Shown: positions 24,605 through 33,119, counted from the first letter of the stretch. The stretch: 34,276 nt of DNA from Prevotellaceae bacterium UBA4336 (GCA_002394305.1 DGTM01000018.1:1-34276), one strand, 5' to 3'. Notes: generated by a model not told the origin, from the sequence alone. Translations and numbers: made by a program.

Positions 24605-25495
24605 ATGAAGAAACAACTGCTTTTAATGCTTACCGTCCTTATGCCGATGATTTGTATGTCTGCCGGAAAACCGAGCTCCGAGCCGGCGAAGCTTCGCTGG
24701 GGAACGTTCAATATCCGCTTGCAGACGCCCGTCGATGATAAGGAAGGGTGGGGATGGAATGTACGTCGCGACCGTGTGGCAAACTATATCAGGGAGAAAC
24801 ATCTCGACATCGTCGGTATGCAGGAAGTCCTGCACGCTCAGCTCGAGGACCTGCTTGAGCGTTTGCCGGAATACGATTATGTGGGTGTTGGCAGAACGGA
24901 CGGCAAGACGAAGGGCGAATACAGCCCGGTCTTTTTCCTTAGGGAGAAGTTCGAAGTACTGGAAAAGGGTAACTTTTGGCTAAGCGAGACTCCCGATGTG
25001 CCAGGCTCCGTCGGTTGGGATGCAGCCTTGGAGCGTATCGCCAGCTATGCAAAACTCAGGGACAAGCAGACTGGCAAAGTCTTCATGGCTGTCAATACGC
25101 ACTTCGACCATGTGGGCGTGACGGCTCGCAGGGAGAGTGCCAAGCTCATTATGAGGAAGATTCAGGATATTGTGGGAGACAAGCCTGCCGTCGTGACCGG
25201 CGATTTCAATGTCACGGAAGATGATGAAGCCTACCAAACAATGACAAGCAGTCAAGTCGTAAATGGGAAGACGTCAGGCTGCAAGTTCAACGATGCCTAT
25301 CACATGACGGCCTACCATACCGGTACGACCTATACGTGGCACAACTACTGCCGCATTCCACCGCTCAAGTGCGAGAAGATTGATTTCATCTTCATCACAC
25401 CTTCCATTCGCGTCACACATTCACACATCGAGGTTCCCAACCCCGAGGCAATGCTCTCCGACCATAATCCACACTGGGCAGACCTGGAGTTCTAA
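24605..25495 (+). CDS. Exported endonuclease/exonuclease/phosphatase-family protein
   Basis: A 296-residue protein with a signal peptide (MKKQLLLMLTVLMPMICMSA) and the complete EEP metal-phosphoesterase motif set: GTFNIR (near 33-38), GMQEV with the metal-binding Glu, NTHFDHVG, VVTGDFNVTEDD, KIDFIF and LSDHNPHWADLEF. The family includes DNases, sphingomyelinases and inositol or sugar phosphatases. Bacteroidales exported members resemble this one in length and often accompany glycan-use genes; the substrate cannot be told from sequence. It stands alone: divergent from ssb, and its stop lies 2 bp from the stop of the convergent STAS gene. Confidence 0.9.
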   Translation: MKKQLLLMLTVLMPMICMSAGKPSSEPAKLRWGTFNIRLQTPVDDKEGWGWNVRRDRVANYIREKHLDIVGMQEVLHAQLEDLLERLPEYDYVGVGRTDGKTKGEYSPVFFLREKFEVLEKGNFWLSETPDVPGSVGWDAALERIASYAKLRDKQTGKVFMAVNTHFDHVGVTARRESAKLIMRKIQDIVGDKPAVVTGDFNVTEDDEAYQTMTSSQVVNGKTSGCKFNDAYHMTAYHTGTTYTWHNYCRIPPLKCEKIDFIFITPSIRVTHSHIEVPNPEAMLSDHNPHWADLEF

Positions 25496-25497
25496 GC

Positions 25498-25800
25498 TTA
25501 TCTGTACTCAAACAGGTTGATGAAGCCGGTCATGGCAAAGACCGAGCGGATTTCGTCGCCCAGCCCCTTGATGTAGACGTGGCTGCCCTGGGCTTTACCC
25601 TTCTTCAGAACACCAAGGAACAGACGTAGTCCGCTCGACGAAATGTACTCCAGCTTGGAGCAATCGAGCACGATGTCGTGCCCGCTGCATTCTGCGAGCG
25701 GCTGCAGTTCTTTTTCCACCTTTGCAGCCTCGGCTGTGTCGAGGCGTCCCTCAAAGTACATGACGTAATCGTTGTTCTCTTCTTTGAATATAGTTTTCAT
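25498..25800 (-). CDS. STAS-domain anti-anti-sigma-factor-like protein
   Basis: A 100-residue single-domain STAS protein. The first strands VMYFEGRLDTAEAAKVEKEL are followed by DIVLDCSKLEYISSSGLRLF, the region that carries the phosphorylatable serine (S55 or S56) in SpoIIAA-type proteins, and a C-terminal GLGDEIRSVFAMTGFINLF. In partner-switching systems a kinase phosphorylates this serine and a PP2C phosphatase removes the phosphate. Both activities are encoded in one protein two genes upstream (27612-29870). It starts 15 bp after the SLC13 gene. Its target is unknown; no sigma factor is encoded nearby. Confidence 0.9.
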   Translation of the reverse strand: MKTIFKEENNDYVMYFEGRLDTAEAAKVEKELQPLAECSGHDIVLDCSKLEYISSSGLRLFLGVLKKGKAQGSHVYIKGLGDEIRSVFAMTGFINLFEYR

Positions 25801-25815
25801 TGTCTGCTTGTATTA

Positions 25816-27612
25816 TTATATATATAATGGATAAATCTGGTTGACAAGCACGAAGCACACGACGAGAAGTACCACATGCATGATAATCCCAAGGCGAGCG
25901 AAGTCGCTAAAGCGGAACGCCCCGGGACCGTAGATGAGTATATGTGTGCTCGAGCCTATAGGCGAGGCGAAGCTGATGGTGACGGAAAGCATCAGCGACA
26001 TGACGAAGGGCATCGGGTTGCATCCAAGCAGTTGGGCTTGTTGCCAGATGATGGGGAAGAAGACTGCTGCGCTGCCCACGTCGCTCACAAACTCTGTGAA
26101 AACAGAAGCCAGCAGGCACATCACTGCCATCACGACGTAGGGGTTGGAGCCACAAAGGTCGAGTATGCCGGAGGCTATCGCATCGGTAATACCTGTCTTC
26201 GCGATAGCCGAAGAGAACACTACCGTCGAGCCCAGTATGAGCAGAATATCCCACTCGATATACGTCAGCACGCGGTCCATGCGACAGCAGCGGAACAATA
26301 TCATGGCGCCTGCGGCTAACATCGTTGTAGCCATCAGCGGCAGTACATGGAAAGATGACAGCAGGAACATCAACACGAGCACAACGGTAGCTGTGATAGA
26401 GCGCGAGCTGGTCTGCGGAACAAAGTGTGAATCAAAGAACGTCAGTCGGCGGCGGTTGTCCTGCTCAATCTTGTTGTCATTGTTCCGCGGGCACTCCAAC
26501 AGTAACGAGTCGCCTGCCTGCAACCTGATTTCACGAGGCTGCCCCTCCACGCGTCTGCCTTGACGGGCCACTGCCACCAGCACGACGTCGTTTTCACGCT
26601 CGAAGTCGCTCTCCGTCATCTTTGTGCCAATGAGGTCGCTTCCGAAGTTGACGTAGGCTGTGCGCATCTTTCGCTTGGTATCAATATCGTTGATGCTCCA
26701 CACATGATGGTCGGCAGCCACGAGACCATGACTGCGTTTCAGCTCCAGTATCTCGTTGATTTGACCGGCATAAACCAGACGGTCGCCGCCCATCAAAGGT
26801 TCGTCGGGGCTCACGGGCATGATAATCTCTTTGTCGAAGCGCACTATCTCAACAAGGGAGCCGCCCTTGATGTGGTACAGGCCGGCTTCCTCCACCGTTT
26901 TGGCAATGGCAGGGTGGTCGGTCGGTACAAGCAGCTCGGCTGTATAGTCAGAGGTGGTCTCAAAAGACTGTTCGGGTGTTTCTCGCGAGGGGATGAAGCG
27001 TTGCATAGCCACGACAGTCAGGATACCCACGACGGTGAGTATCAGTCCGGGCAGCAACGGCTCGAAGATGTAGAGCGATTGTCCCGTCTGTTTGTAATAA
27101 AGACCTGCGATGACCAGGTTCGACGAGCTCCCCAGCAATGTACACATGCCTCCCAACGTGGCCGCATAGCTCAGTGGCAACAGAAGTTTTGAAGCCGGGA
27201 TGTCAAGCTTTCGTGCCCAAATCTTCACTGTGTCGATGAATAGAGCCACGACGTTTACCGAGTTAAGCAATGCTGCCAACAGGCTGATGGGTGCCATCAG
27301 TCGGACAATGGCATTTCGGAAATTCCTGGGATTGCCCAGCACATGCTTTGTGAGCCAATAGAGCACGCCGGTCTGCATCAGTCCTGCAATGACTACAAAG
27401 AAGGCCGCATGGACAACAACCGGCTCAGAGCCAAAGCCAGCCATGCCTTCCTCCTCGGTTACCACTCCGGTGACGAGCAAAATGGTGAGAGCTCCAAGGA
27501 ATGTCACCTCGGCAGGTACACGCGTTCGTGCCATCATCAGGAAAATGCCAAGCAGGGTGACTATCGTTATCCAGGCGTTGCCATTCAGCCCTAAGAACAT
27601 TATGCTCTCCAT
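25816..27612 (-). CDS. SLC13-family permease with two TrkA-C domains
   Basis: A 598-residue inner-membrane transporter. The N-terminal membrane half (residues about 10-200) has the hairpin signatures LAALLNSVNVVALFID and LGGMCTLLGSSSNLVIAG. Two TrkA-C/RCK-C-like regulatory modules lie between about 225 and 380 (ETTSDYTAELLVPTDHPAIA, GDRLVYAGQ; then YVNFGSDLIGTKMTESDFER, AGDSLLLEC). The C-terminal membrane half has VFTEFVSDVGSAAVFFP and FASPIGSSTHILIYG. This architecture is found in probable sodium:sulfate or anion permeases; the substrate is not shown. The ATG overlaps the upstream SpoIIE gene stop by one base (TAATG), and the STAS gene follows after 15 bp, so transporter and switch proteins are likely made together. 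Confidence 0.9.
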   Translation of the reverse strand: MESIMFLGLNGNAWITIVTLLGIFLMMARTRVPAEVTFLGALTILLVTGVVTEEEGMAGFGSEPVVVHAAFFVVIAGLMQTGVLYWLTKHVLGNPRNFRNAIVRLMAPISLLAALLNSVNVVALFIDTVKIWARKLDIPASKLLLPLSYAATLGGMCTLLGSSSNLVIAGLYYKQTGQSLYIFEPLLPGLILTVVGILTVVAMQRFIPSRETPEQSFETTSDYTAELLVPTDHPAIAKTVEEAGLYHIKGGSLVEIVRFDKEIIMPVSPDEPLMGGDRLVYAGQINEILELKRSHGLVAADHHVWSINDIDTKRKMRTAYVNFGSDLIGTKMTESDFERENDVVLVAVARQGRRVEGQPREIRLQAGDSLLLECPRNNDNKIEQDNRRRLTFFDSHFVPQTSSRSITATVVLVLMFLLSSFHVLPLMATTMLAAGAMILFRCCRMDRVLTYIEWDILLILGSTVVFSSAIAKTGITDAIASGILDLCGSNPYVVMAVMCLLASVFTEFVSDVGSAAVFFPIIWQQAQLLGCNPMPFVMSLMLSVTISFASPIGSSTHILIYGPGAFRFSDFARLGIIMHVVLLVVCFVLVNQIYPLYI

Positions 27613-29870
27613 TACTGGTTGTTTATCTTCTTTCTAAGTGTCAGTACGTTTTTATTGCGGGTTCGCTCGTAGTTAATGGAGTCCATTATCTTCCTTACCA
27701 GATGAATCCCCAGTCCGCCGATGGGACGCTCCTCGGCAGAGAGCGTAGTGTCTACCTCGGCTTTGGCTGTGGGGTCGAAGGGCGTGCCATTGTCGCTGAT
27801 GACAAACTTCAGGCGAACATCGCTGGCTTGTGCCTCGATGTGGATGTTGCCAACGATGCCGTGTGGATAGGCATACTTCATTACGTTGACCACTGCCTCC
27901 TCAAGGGCCAGGTTCATTTGCATAGTCGTAGACATGTCGAGGCCAATCTCCTCACACACCTCTTCGACAAATTGTGCCAGCAGCGGAACTTGCGCAATGT
28001 CATTTTGGAGAGTCAGGTCGCGCTTCAGTCGTACGTCAAGTTGTTTCTTTGTGTACCGCACAGCCAGCATTGTCAGGTCGTCGCTCTGCTTGGCATCACC
28101 CACGAAAGCGTGGACGGCGGCGGTCACATGTTCGATGAGGTCTTGTGGTTTGCTTGCATCAATTTTCTTCATTTGCGTCATCATCCTGTCCTCTCCATAT
28201 TGAACGTGCATGGAGTCTTCGGCTTCGGTCAGGCCATCGGTATAGAGAAAGACGGTACTTCCTGTGTGGACGAAAAGTTCCTGCCCCTCAAATTTGTAGT
28301 TAGGTATGATGCCGATGGGAAGGTTAGAGACACAATTGATGGTTGATAAGCGCTGATTGTCCTGCGCCTCTTCCTTCATGGCGGCAGTCTCAGGTTGCTC
28401 GCTGTCGATAAGCAATGGCGAACAGTGTCCTGCGTTACAGTAGCGCAGGCGGCCTGTCGGAAGGTCGAGCACGCCAACGAACATCGTGACAAACATGTTC
28501 GTATCGTTCGTCTGTGCCATCGAGTCGTTCATCTGTGCTACGATACGCTCTGGGCTGGCTTCGTGGGCCGAGACGGTGCGGAACAGACTTCGTGTGACTG
28601 CCATCACCAACGAGGCAGGAACACCTTTCCCGCTGACATCGCCGATGCAGAAGAAGAGCTTCTCGTCTCTGATAAAGAAATCGAAGAGGTCGCCGCCCAC
28701 TTCTTTGGCGGGTACGAGCGAGCCGTATATCTCAACATCGTCCCGTTCCGGATATGGCGGGTAGATTTTGGGCAGCATGCTCTTCTGTATTTCGCTGGCA
28801 ATGTGCAGCTCGCTGCCTATCCGTTCCTTTTCGGTGTTTACAGCCTGCAAGCGTATGGCATTCTTTGTGGCACGCCAGATGATGTAGCCCAGCAATGCCA
28901 TGCCGATGAGCATCAGCAGAAAGAGATTGAAGCGCACTTGGCGGAGGGTATAGTAGATTTCATAGTCGGAGCACACGATAGCCATCGACCAGCCTGTGTC
29001 GTCGTCCATCTGGGCGTAGAACACATAGTTCTTCTTGCCATCGTCGTCGTGCACTGTGGCCTTCCCGCTGTGGCCGGCCATCATCTCGCGGTTGATGTAG
29101 TCTATGGTCGTGTCGCTCATGTCTGCCGTCACTTGTTCTATGTTCCGGCGCATCACAAGGCTTTCCACGGGACATGCCATAATCTGGCCTGTTCGCGACA
29201 GGAGGAGGTTGAAGCTGGAGGGATAGATTTGCTTTGCATTGATGAGCTCCGACAGCCAGTCGAGCGATACGTCTGCTCCCAGCAACGCCACGACTTGTCC
29301 GTTCTGATCGTGGACGGGGGCAAAATATGAGCAAAGCGTCATTCGTGCTCCCTTCTCGTCGTAGTAGGGGTCACTCCAGTATCCTTCATTGGCGGCTATG
29401 GCTCCTGAGAACCAGCTCGATTGCAGATAGTCGTGGTCCGGGCCGCCTATCTGTTCCGCCTCAATGTCTCCGTTGCTGCGACGGGCTACATACAGTTCGC
29501 ACCAATGCCCGTACTTGGGGTAGTAGTCGGCTACGAATGTCACGCCAGCACCTACGATTTGCTCGTTATTCTCCAAGAGCATGCGTGTGATGTTCGGGAT
29601 GTTTTCTGGGTTGGCAAGTTCAGCCTCCACTGCCCACACCATATTGTTGACAGCCACTTCTATTGCCGTCGTCACATTTTCTATTTCCAGACTTTTCGCC
29701 CTCAGCTCGCTCTTGGCACGATGTTCCACTTCATTCTGGATGCCTCTCTTGGCAAACAGGTATTGCACGCCGTTGGTTAGTTCCACCAGAACGGCAGCGG
29801 TGAGGATGATTGCCAGGCTTGACTTCGAGCGCAGGGTCTTTGGTATTAGCCTTCGTAGTATTTTCTTCAT
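27612..29870 (-). CDS. Membrane sensor with SpoIIE-type PP2C phosphatase and fused anti-sigma-like kinase domain
   Basis: A 752-residue signalling protein. One membrane helix (about 17-38), a periplasmic Cache-like sensor region (about 40-310; FSGAIAANEGYWSDPYYDE, GADVSLDWLSELI) and a second helix (about 316-335; NLFLLMLIGMALLGYIIW) lead to a PP2C/SpoIIE domain with the metal-binding motifs VGGDLFDFF, GDVSGKGVPASLVMA, LYTDGLTEAED and SDDLTMLAVRY. The C-terminal domain (about 620-752) is a GHKL kinase of the RsbW/SpoIIAB type with N-box LALEEAVVNVMKYAYP, G1 box ISDNGTPFDP and G2 box GGLGIHLVRKIMD. So one protein can in principle both phosphorylate and dephosphorylate the STAS partner encoded two genes downstream. 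Its start overlaps the end of the HD gene by 4 bp. Confidence 0.93.
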   Translation of the reverse strand: MKKILRRLIPKTLRSKSSLAIILTAAVLVELTNGVQYLFAKRGIQNEVEHRAKSELRAKSLEIENVTTAIEVAVNNMVWAVEAELANPENIPNITRMLLENNEQIVGAGVTFVADYYPKYGHWCELYVARRSNGDIEAEQIGGPDHDYLQSSWFSGAIAANEGYWSDPYYDEKGARMTLCSYFAPVHDQNGQVVALLGADVSLDWLSELINAKQIYPSSFNLLLSRTGQIMACPVESLVMRRNIEQVTADMSDTTIDYINREMMAGHSGKATVHDDDGKKNYVFYAQMDDDTGWSMAIVCSDYEIYYTLRQVRFNLFLLMLIGMALLGYIIWRATKNAIRLQAVNTEKERIGSELHIASEIQKSMLPKIYPPYPERDDVEIYGSLVPAKEVGGDLFDFFIRDEKLFFCIGDVSGKGVPASLVMAVTRSLFRTVSAHEASPERIVAQMNDSMAQTNDTNMFVTMFVGVLDLPTGRLRYCNAGHCSPLLIDSEQPETAAMKEEAQDNQRLSTINCVSNLPIGIIPNYKFEGQELFVHTGSTVFLYTDGLTEAEDSMHVQYGEDRMMTQMKKIDASKPQDLIEHVTAAVHAFVGDAKQSDDLTMLAVRYTKKQLDVRLKRDLTLQNDIAQVPLLAQFVEEVCEEIGLDMSTTMQMNLALEEAVVNVMKYAYPHGIVGNIHIEAQASDVRLKFVISDNGTPFDPTAKAEVDTTLSAEERPIGGLGIHLVRKIMDSINYERTRNKNVLTLRKKINNQ

Positions 29871-30445
29871 TGGTGAAAGACTTTGTCAATCAAATCAATA
29901 AACTCTTGGTATGCAAAGGTGTCGCTCAAATCACTGAGGGATTCTGCAAGTTTCCGGTAGTGCCATTCATGTGAGGCTTTGTCGGTGACGTGGAAGATTT
30001 GCCATAGCGCGTCTCCTTGTGTCATGTAGTCACGATAGATGGCACGCATGTTGCTGAGCTTGTCGCCCATCGCTACAATCTTAGCATCGCGGGAGGCTCT
30101 GTGCAGCCGGTCGATGGCCGCTTGTTTGCGTTCGTGCCAGGTGTCTTCTTCTGGTAAGCCTTCGGTGAGCTGGTCGCTTTCTGCCTCCACAAGAGATGCT
30201 ATCCGCTCGCCAAACTCGTGCCGTATGTCGTCCAGCGTGACATCGGTATCCTCCACAGTATCATGCAGGGCTGCTGCGGCCAGCAGCTCTTGGTCGGGAG
30301 TGATGGTGGCCACTATCTCCACCGCTTCCATCGGGTGAACAATATACGGAAACCCTTTCCCTCGGCGTTCAGAGTTGTGATGCGCTTTTACTGCAAAGAT
30401 GATGGCGCGGTCGAGCAGGCCGGTATCCATGTATTTGTTTGCCAT
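29867..30445 (-). CDS. Small HD-domain alarmone hydrolase (SpoT/MESH1-like)
   Basis: A 192-residue cytoplasmic protein made only of a SpoT-type HD domain. Metal ligands are H37 in GFPYIVHP, H61-D62 in AAALHDTVEDT and a later Asp in GDKLSNMRA, the counterpart of KLADRLHNMR in SpoT; E65-D66 is the conserved ED pair. These features define small alarmone hydrolases (SAH, MESH1), which remove the 3'-pyrophosphate from (p)ppGpp. No synthetase, TGS or ACT domain is attached. It lies two genes after an alarmone synthetase, 17 bp after the kinase-like gene, and overlaps the SpoIIE gene by 4 bp (ATGA). Activity is inferred, not shown. Confidence 0.88.
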   Translation of the reverse strand: MANKYMDTGLLDRAIIFAVKAHHNSERRGKGFPYIVHPMEAVEIVATITPDQELLAAAALHDTVEDTDVTLDDIRHEFGERIASLVEAESDQLTEGLPEEDTWHERKQAAIDRLHRASRDAKIVAMGDKLSNMRAIYRDYMTQGDALWQIFHVTDKASHEWHYRKLAESLSDLSDTFAYQEFIDLIDKVFHQ

Positions 30446-30462
30446 TCCTTAGGGGTGTTTGG

Positions 30463-31302
30463 TCAGTAAACGGTTCCTTCGAGCATCGCACGGAATTGTG
30501 GCATAGGGCGGTGGGTGTCCCGTTCTATGATGAGGGTTTTCAGTCCGGCATAGATTTTCACTTCGTTCGTGATGGCTTCCATGTCGGCTTCCGGTCCGAA
30601 ATATTCCGGTGCGAAGGCGTCCCAGAAACGAGCGGCCGTGGCGTTTGTCATGTGGTTGAACTCCATTGTCCATGCCTCGTCGTTCAGGCAACAGCAGAGA
30701 TAGACCATTCCGATGTCGAACATGGGGTAACCATAGCAGAAGTCGCCAAGGTCGATGAAGTAGGAAGTGCGGACGCCGTCTTTCTCCGTGAATATCCCAT
30801 TGCCAAACTGCAGGTCGCCATGGATGGCAGTGTCGGCATCAGGCGCGTTGGCAATGAAGTCGTATATTTTCTTCTTTTGCTCCTGTGTGAAATTTGGATT
30901 GGCGTAGAGCAGCGTGTGGAGACGGCTCTTGACATTCTCGAACTGTGAGGTATCGACATGTACGGCATGAAGACGTTTGCACATCTGTGCGAACTCGCGT
31001 GCATATTCTTCTGTACGTTCGGGATTGTTGCCGCACGCACGGGAGTAGGAACATTTGCCTTCTATTCTCTTGAAGCGAATGCCCAGGCGCTTGCCGTCCG
31101 TCACGAGGCAGCCAGGCTCGGGAGTGGGAATCCCCATTTGGTAGACCTTCTTTGACAATTCCAGCTCCCTTTCTGCCGTGTCGAAGTTCCGGAAATAGAG
31201 CTTGAGCATGATGCTTGGGTCATGCTTGTGGTTGTAGCTCTCGCCATTAGCTCCTTCGCCGGTATGGACATAGTCATTGAGGTCGATGAGTACAGGTTCC
31301 AT
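30463..31302 (-). CDS. Aminoglycoside-phosphotransferase-fold small-molecule kinase (TIGR02172-like)
   Basis: A 279-residue cytoplasmic kinase-like protein. The ATP-binding lobe includes GEGANGESYNHKHDPSIMLK with a candidate lysine in MLKLYF. The catalytic loop AIHGDLQFGNGIF (near residue 160) and metal-binding YFIDLGDFCYGYPMFDIGMV (near 178) match the HGDxxxxN and DxGD pattern of APH/choline-kinase-like enzymes. It resembles the TIGR02172 group of paralogues first noted in Fibrobacter; as far as I know no substrate is established. Resistance to aminoglycosides should not be inferred. It lies 10 bp after the alarmone synthetase and 17 bp before the HD hydrolase, inside the alarmone pair. Confidence 0.82.
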   Translation of the reverse strand: MEPVLIDLNDYVHTGEGANGESYNHKHDPSIMLKLYFRNFDTAERELELSKKVYQMGIPTPEPGCLVTDGKRLGIRFKRIEGKCSYSRACGNNPERTEEYAREFAQMCKRLHAVHVDTSQFENVKSRLHTLLYANPNFTQEQKKKIYDFIANAPDADTAIHGDLQFGNGIFTEKDGVRTSYFIDLGDFCYGYPMFDIGMVYLCCCLNDEAWTMEFNHMTNATAARFWDAFAPEYFGPEADMEAITNEVKIYAGLKTLIIERDTHRPMPQFRAMLEGTVY

Positions 31303-31312
31303 GCGTCGTCTG

Positions 31313-32368
31313 TTATTTTTTCATGAATGGTAATGTCTTTGTCTGTTCATACGTCATGGCAGCAAGTGTCGCATTATACGCGTTCTTGCCGTTGATTGCA
31401 TCAAAGAGCCGCTCAAGGCCGGTCTTTCCGCCCCCAGTGGAGAGGACGTATACGATACAGACGTTTTGCAATCCAATGGAGGAGGATATGATGTCCAGGT
31501 CGGTGTTGCCGAGTTGGTGGCGTGCCAGCAGGTAGGCGTCTTCCTCATACTGTCTGATGAGCCGGTCTACATCGCCGAGTGTATTGCAGTTGAGTGTCTT
31601 GAAAACCTGCAGATAGTTGTCGAGGGGGGTCTCCTGTATCTCTGCCTGATTGATGGCTGCAATGTGCTTGTTGAGGGAGTTGATGGGACCAGCCTGGAGG
31701 TAGGAGCGAAAGGTGTCGCCGTCCAGCAGTACGTCGTCCAGCTTGCCGTTCTTCACCAGGGTCTGTACGCGGCGGCGGTAGTCTGTGAGTTCCGAGCGGA
31801 TGCGGCTGAACTCGTCGTCCGCCATTTCCAGCATGCCTGCCAGACGGTTCATACGGCGCAGGTATTCACGTGGAATCTCGATGTCGGACTTGTATCCGTT
31901 GTCGTGGTTGATGGCTGCCCATGCATGCTGAAGCGTTGTGCGCAGCTGGAGTTCGAAGCGAAAGTCATCGCCCGGCATGCGGCAGATGTAGTGGAGCGAG
32001 TTGTAGCCGAAACTGTCAAGCTGGTGTAGCTTGCGCTTGTCTACGGAGTTAGCCCAGTCTATCTCGAACAGCTTCTCCGCTATGGATGCGATGCGGTCTA
32101 CGTCGTCGGTGTAGAATGTGATGACGCGTGCTCCGACAAGGTCTGTGATGTCTGTCAGCGAGGTGTACTTGGCGCCCTTTTGTGCCAGTTTGCCTACCAG
32201 GGATTTCTCGGCCTTTACCCGTGCTTCTATGGCTGTAACGGTGAGTCCGCTGCTGTCCAGCGCCTCATGCAAAGCCTTGAGCACATCTGATTTCAGTTGC
32301 TCAAGCTCTGGCAACGCCTCGCGGTATTTCTCCAGAATCATCTGCTGATGTAGGTCTGGCGCGTTCAC
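31313..32368 (-). CDS. RelA/SpoT-domain alarmone synthetase (small alarmone synthetase-like)
   Basis: A 351-residue cytoplasmic protein with a (p)ppGpp synthetase domain at residues about 25-165. It shows ARVKAEKSLVGKL for ATP binding, DITDLVGARVITFY with catalytic D76, DSFGYNSLHYICRM for the guanine-stacking tyrosine, and FELQLRTTLQHAWAAINHD with E139. There is no HD hydrolase domain and no TGS/ACT region, so it cannot be the main Rel. The roughly 180-residue C-terminal extension (helical; NSLNKHIAAINQAEIQETPL, TLGDVDRLIRQYEEDAYLLA, GLERLFDAIN) is longer than in RelP/RelQ-type synthetases and I do not recognise its fold. It follows the cytidylate-kinase-like gene by 32 bp. Confidence 0.88.
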   Translation of the reverse strand: MNAPDLHQQMILEKYREALPELEQLKSDVLKALHEALDSSGLTVTAIEARVKAEKSLVGKLAQKGAKYTSLTDITDLVGARVITFYTDDVDRIASIAEKLFEIDWANSVDKRKLHQLDSFGYNSLHYICRMPGDDFRFELQLRTTLQHAWAAINHDNGYKSDIEIPREYLRRMNRLAGMLEMADDEFSRIRSELTDYRRRVQTLVKNGKLDDVLLDGDTFRSYLQAGPINSLNKHIAAINQAEIQETPLDNYLQVFKTLNCNTLGDVDRLIRQYEEDAYLLARHQLGNTDLDIISSSIGLQNVCIVYVLSTGGGKTGLERLFDAINGKNAYNATLAAMTYEQTKTLPFMKK

Positions 32369-32400
32369 GGTCGGGGGCTAAGAAGAGGATAAAGGCGATG

Positions 32401-33033
32401 TTAATATTGCAGGATGATGTCGGCCAGCTCGTCTTCCGTCTTGCCGTCGGCGCGGAGGACAAGGTCGTAGTTGCGGGTGTCATAGCGCGATGTGCAGCAG
32501 TATTTCTTCACATAGTTCTCACGCATCTGGTCAACCTTCTCTATCACCTTGCGAGCCTCGTCCGGGGTCATGTTCTGTTTGCTTGCCAGACGCTCTATGC
32601 GGAAGTCCATGGAAGCCTGTATGAACACGCTCAGATGGTTGGGATGCTGGCGCAGAACGAAGAAGCCGCAGCGACCGGCCACGACACACGACTCGTCGGC
32701 CGCGATGCCCTGCAGCAGTTCTTTTTCCATGCGGAACATCATCTCCGTGGTGGGCTGACAGAGTTCGCCGCCGTAAGAATCAGAGAACTGCAAGGGTATC
32801 AATCCTGCGCCGATGCCTTGAGCGAATTTGAAGTCGTGCCACCAGTGATGGCTTTGTCCCTTCATCTTCTCTATTGTATCCTCGCTCAGCTTCAGTTTCT
32901 CGCTTAGGGTCTTCATGATGGCCTTGTCATAGAACTGAACTCCCAGCCTTTCGGCCACTTTGCGGCCAACAGTTCGGCCGCCACTACCTACTTCACGGTT
33001 AATCGTGATGACAAAGTTTTCGTTCTTATTCAT
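32401..33033 (-). CDS. Cytidylate-kinase-like family protein
   Basis: A 210-residue P-loop protein of the Cytidylate_kin2 type. The N-terminus ITINREVGSGGRTVGRKVAE carries the modified P-loop typical of the group, without the classical GKS/T ending. Later segments include FYDKAIMKTLSEK, CVVAGRCGFFVLRQHPN and VFIQASMDFRIERL with the lid-like ASKQNMTPDEARKVIEKVDQ. Substrates of this family are unproved; true CMP kinase (Cmk) is usually encoded elsewhere, so nucleoside monophosphate kinase activity is only suggested. It lies 86 bp after valS without an obvious promoter box and 32 bp before the alarmone synthetase. Confidence 0.85.
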   Translation of the reverse strand: MNKNENFVITINREVGSGGRTVGRKVAERLGVQFYDKAIMKTLSEKLKLSEDTIEKMKGQSHHWWHDFKFAQGIGAGLIPLQFSDSYGGELCQPTTEMMFRMEKELLQGIAADESCVVAGRCGFFVLRQHPNHLSVFIQASMDFRIERLASKQNMTPDEARKVIEKVDQMRENYVKKYCCTSRYDTRNYDLVLRADGKTEDELADIILQY

Positions 33034-33119
33034 TGGGGATGCTTTTAATGTTCGTGTTGATTCGCCGTCAGTGTTGTCTTCTGTACATTGGCGTCGCCTT
33101 GTTTGTGCGTTGCCTTTTG

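Noticed and set aside
30463..31302. Aminoglycoside resistance gene
   Set aside because: Only the general APH fold motifs are present. The sequence looks like the TIGR02172 group, and the chromosomal context does not suggest resistance.
31313..32368. Calling the synthetase a proven toxin (toxSAS) with the HD gene as antitoxin
   Set aside because: The kinase gene lies between them, the synthetase has an unusual C-terminal extension, and toxicity cannot be seen in sequence. Kept only as a hypothesis.
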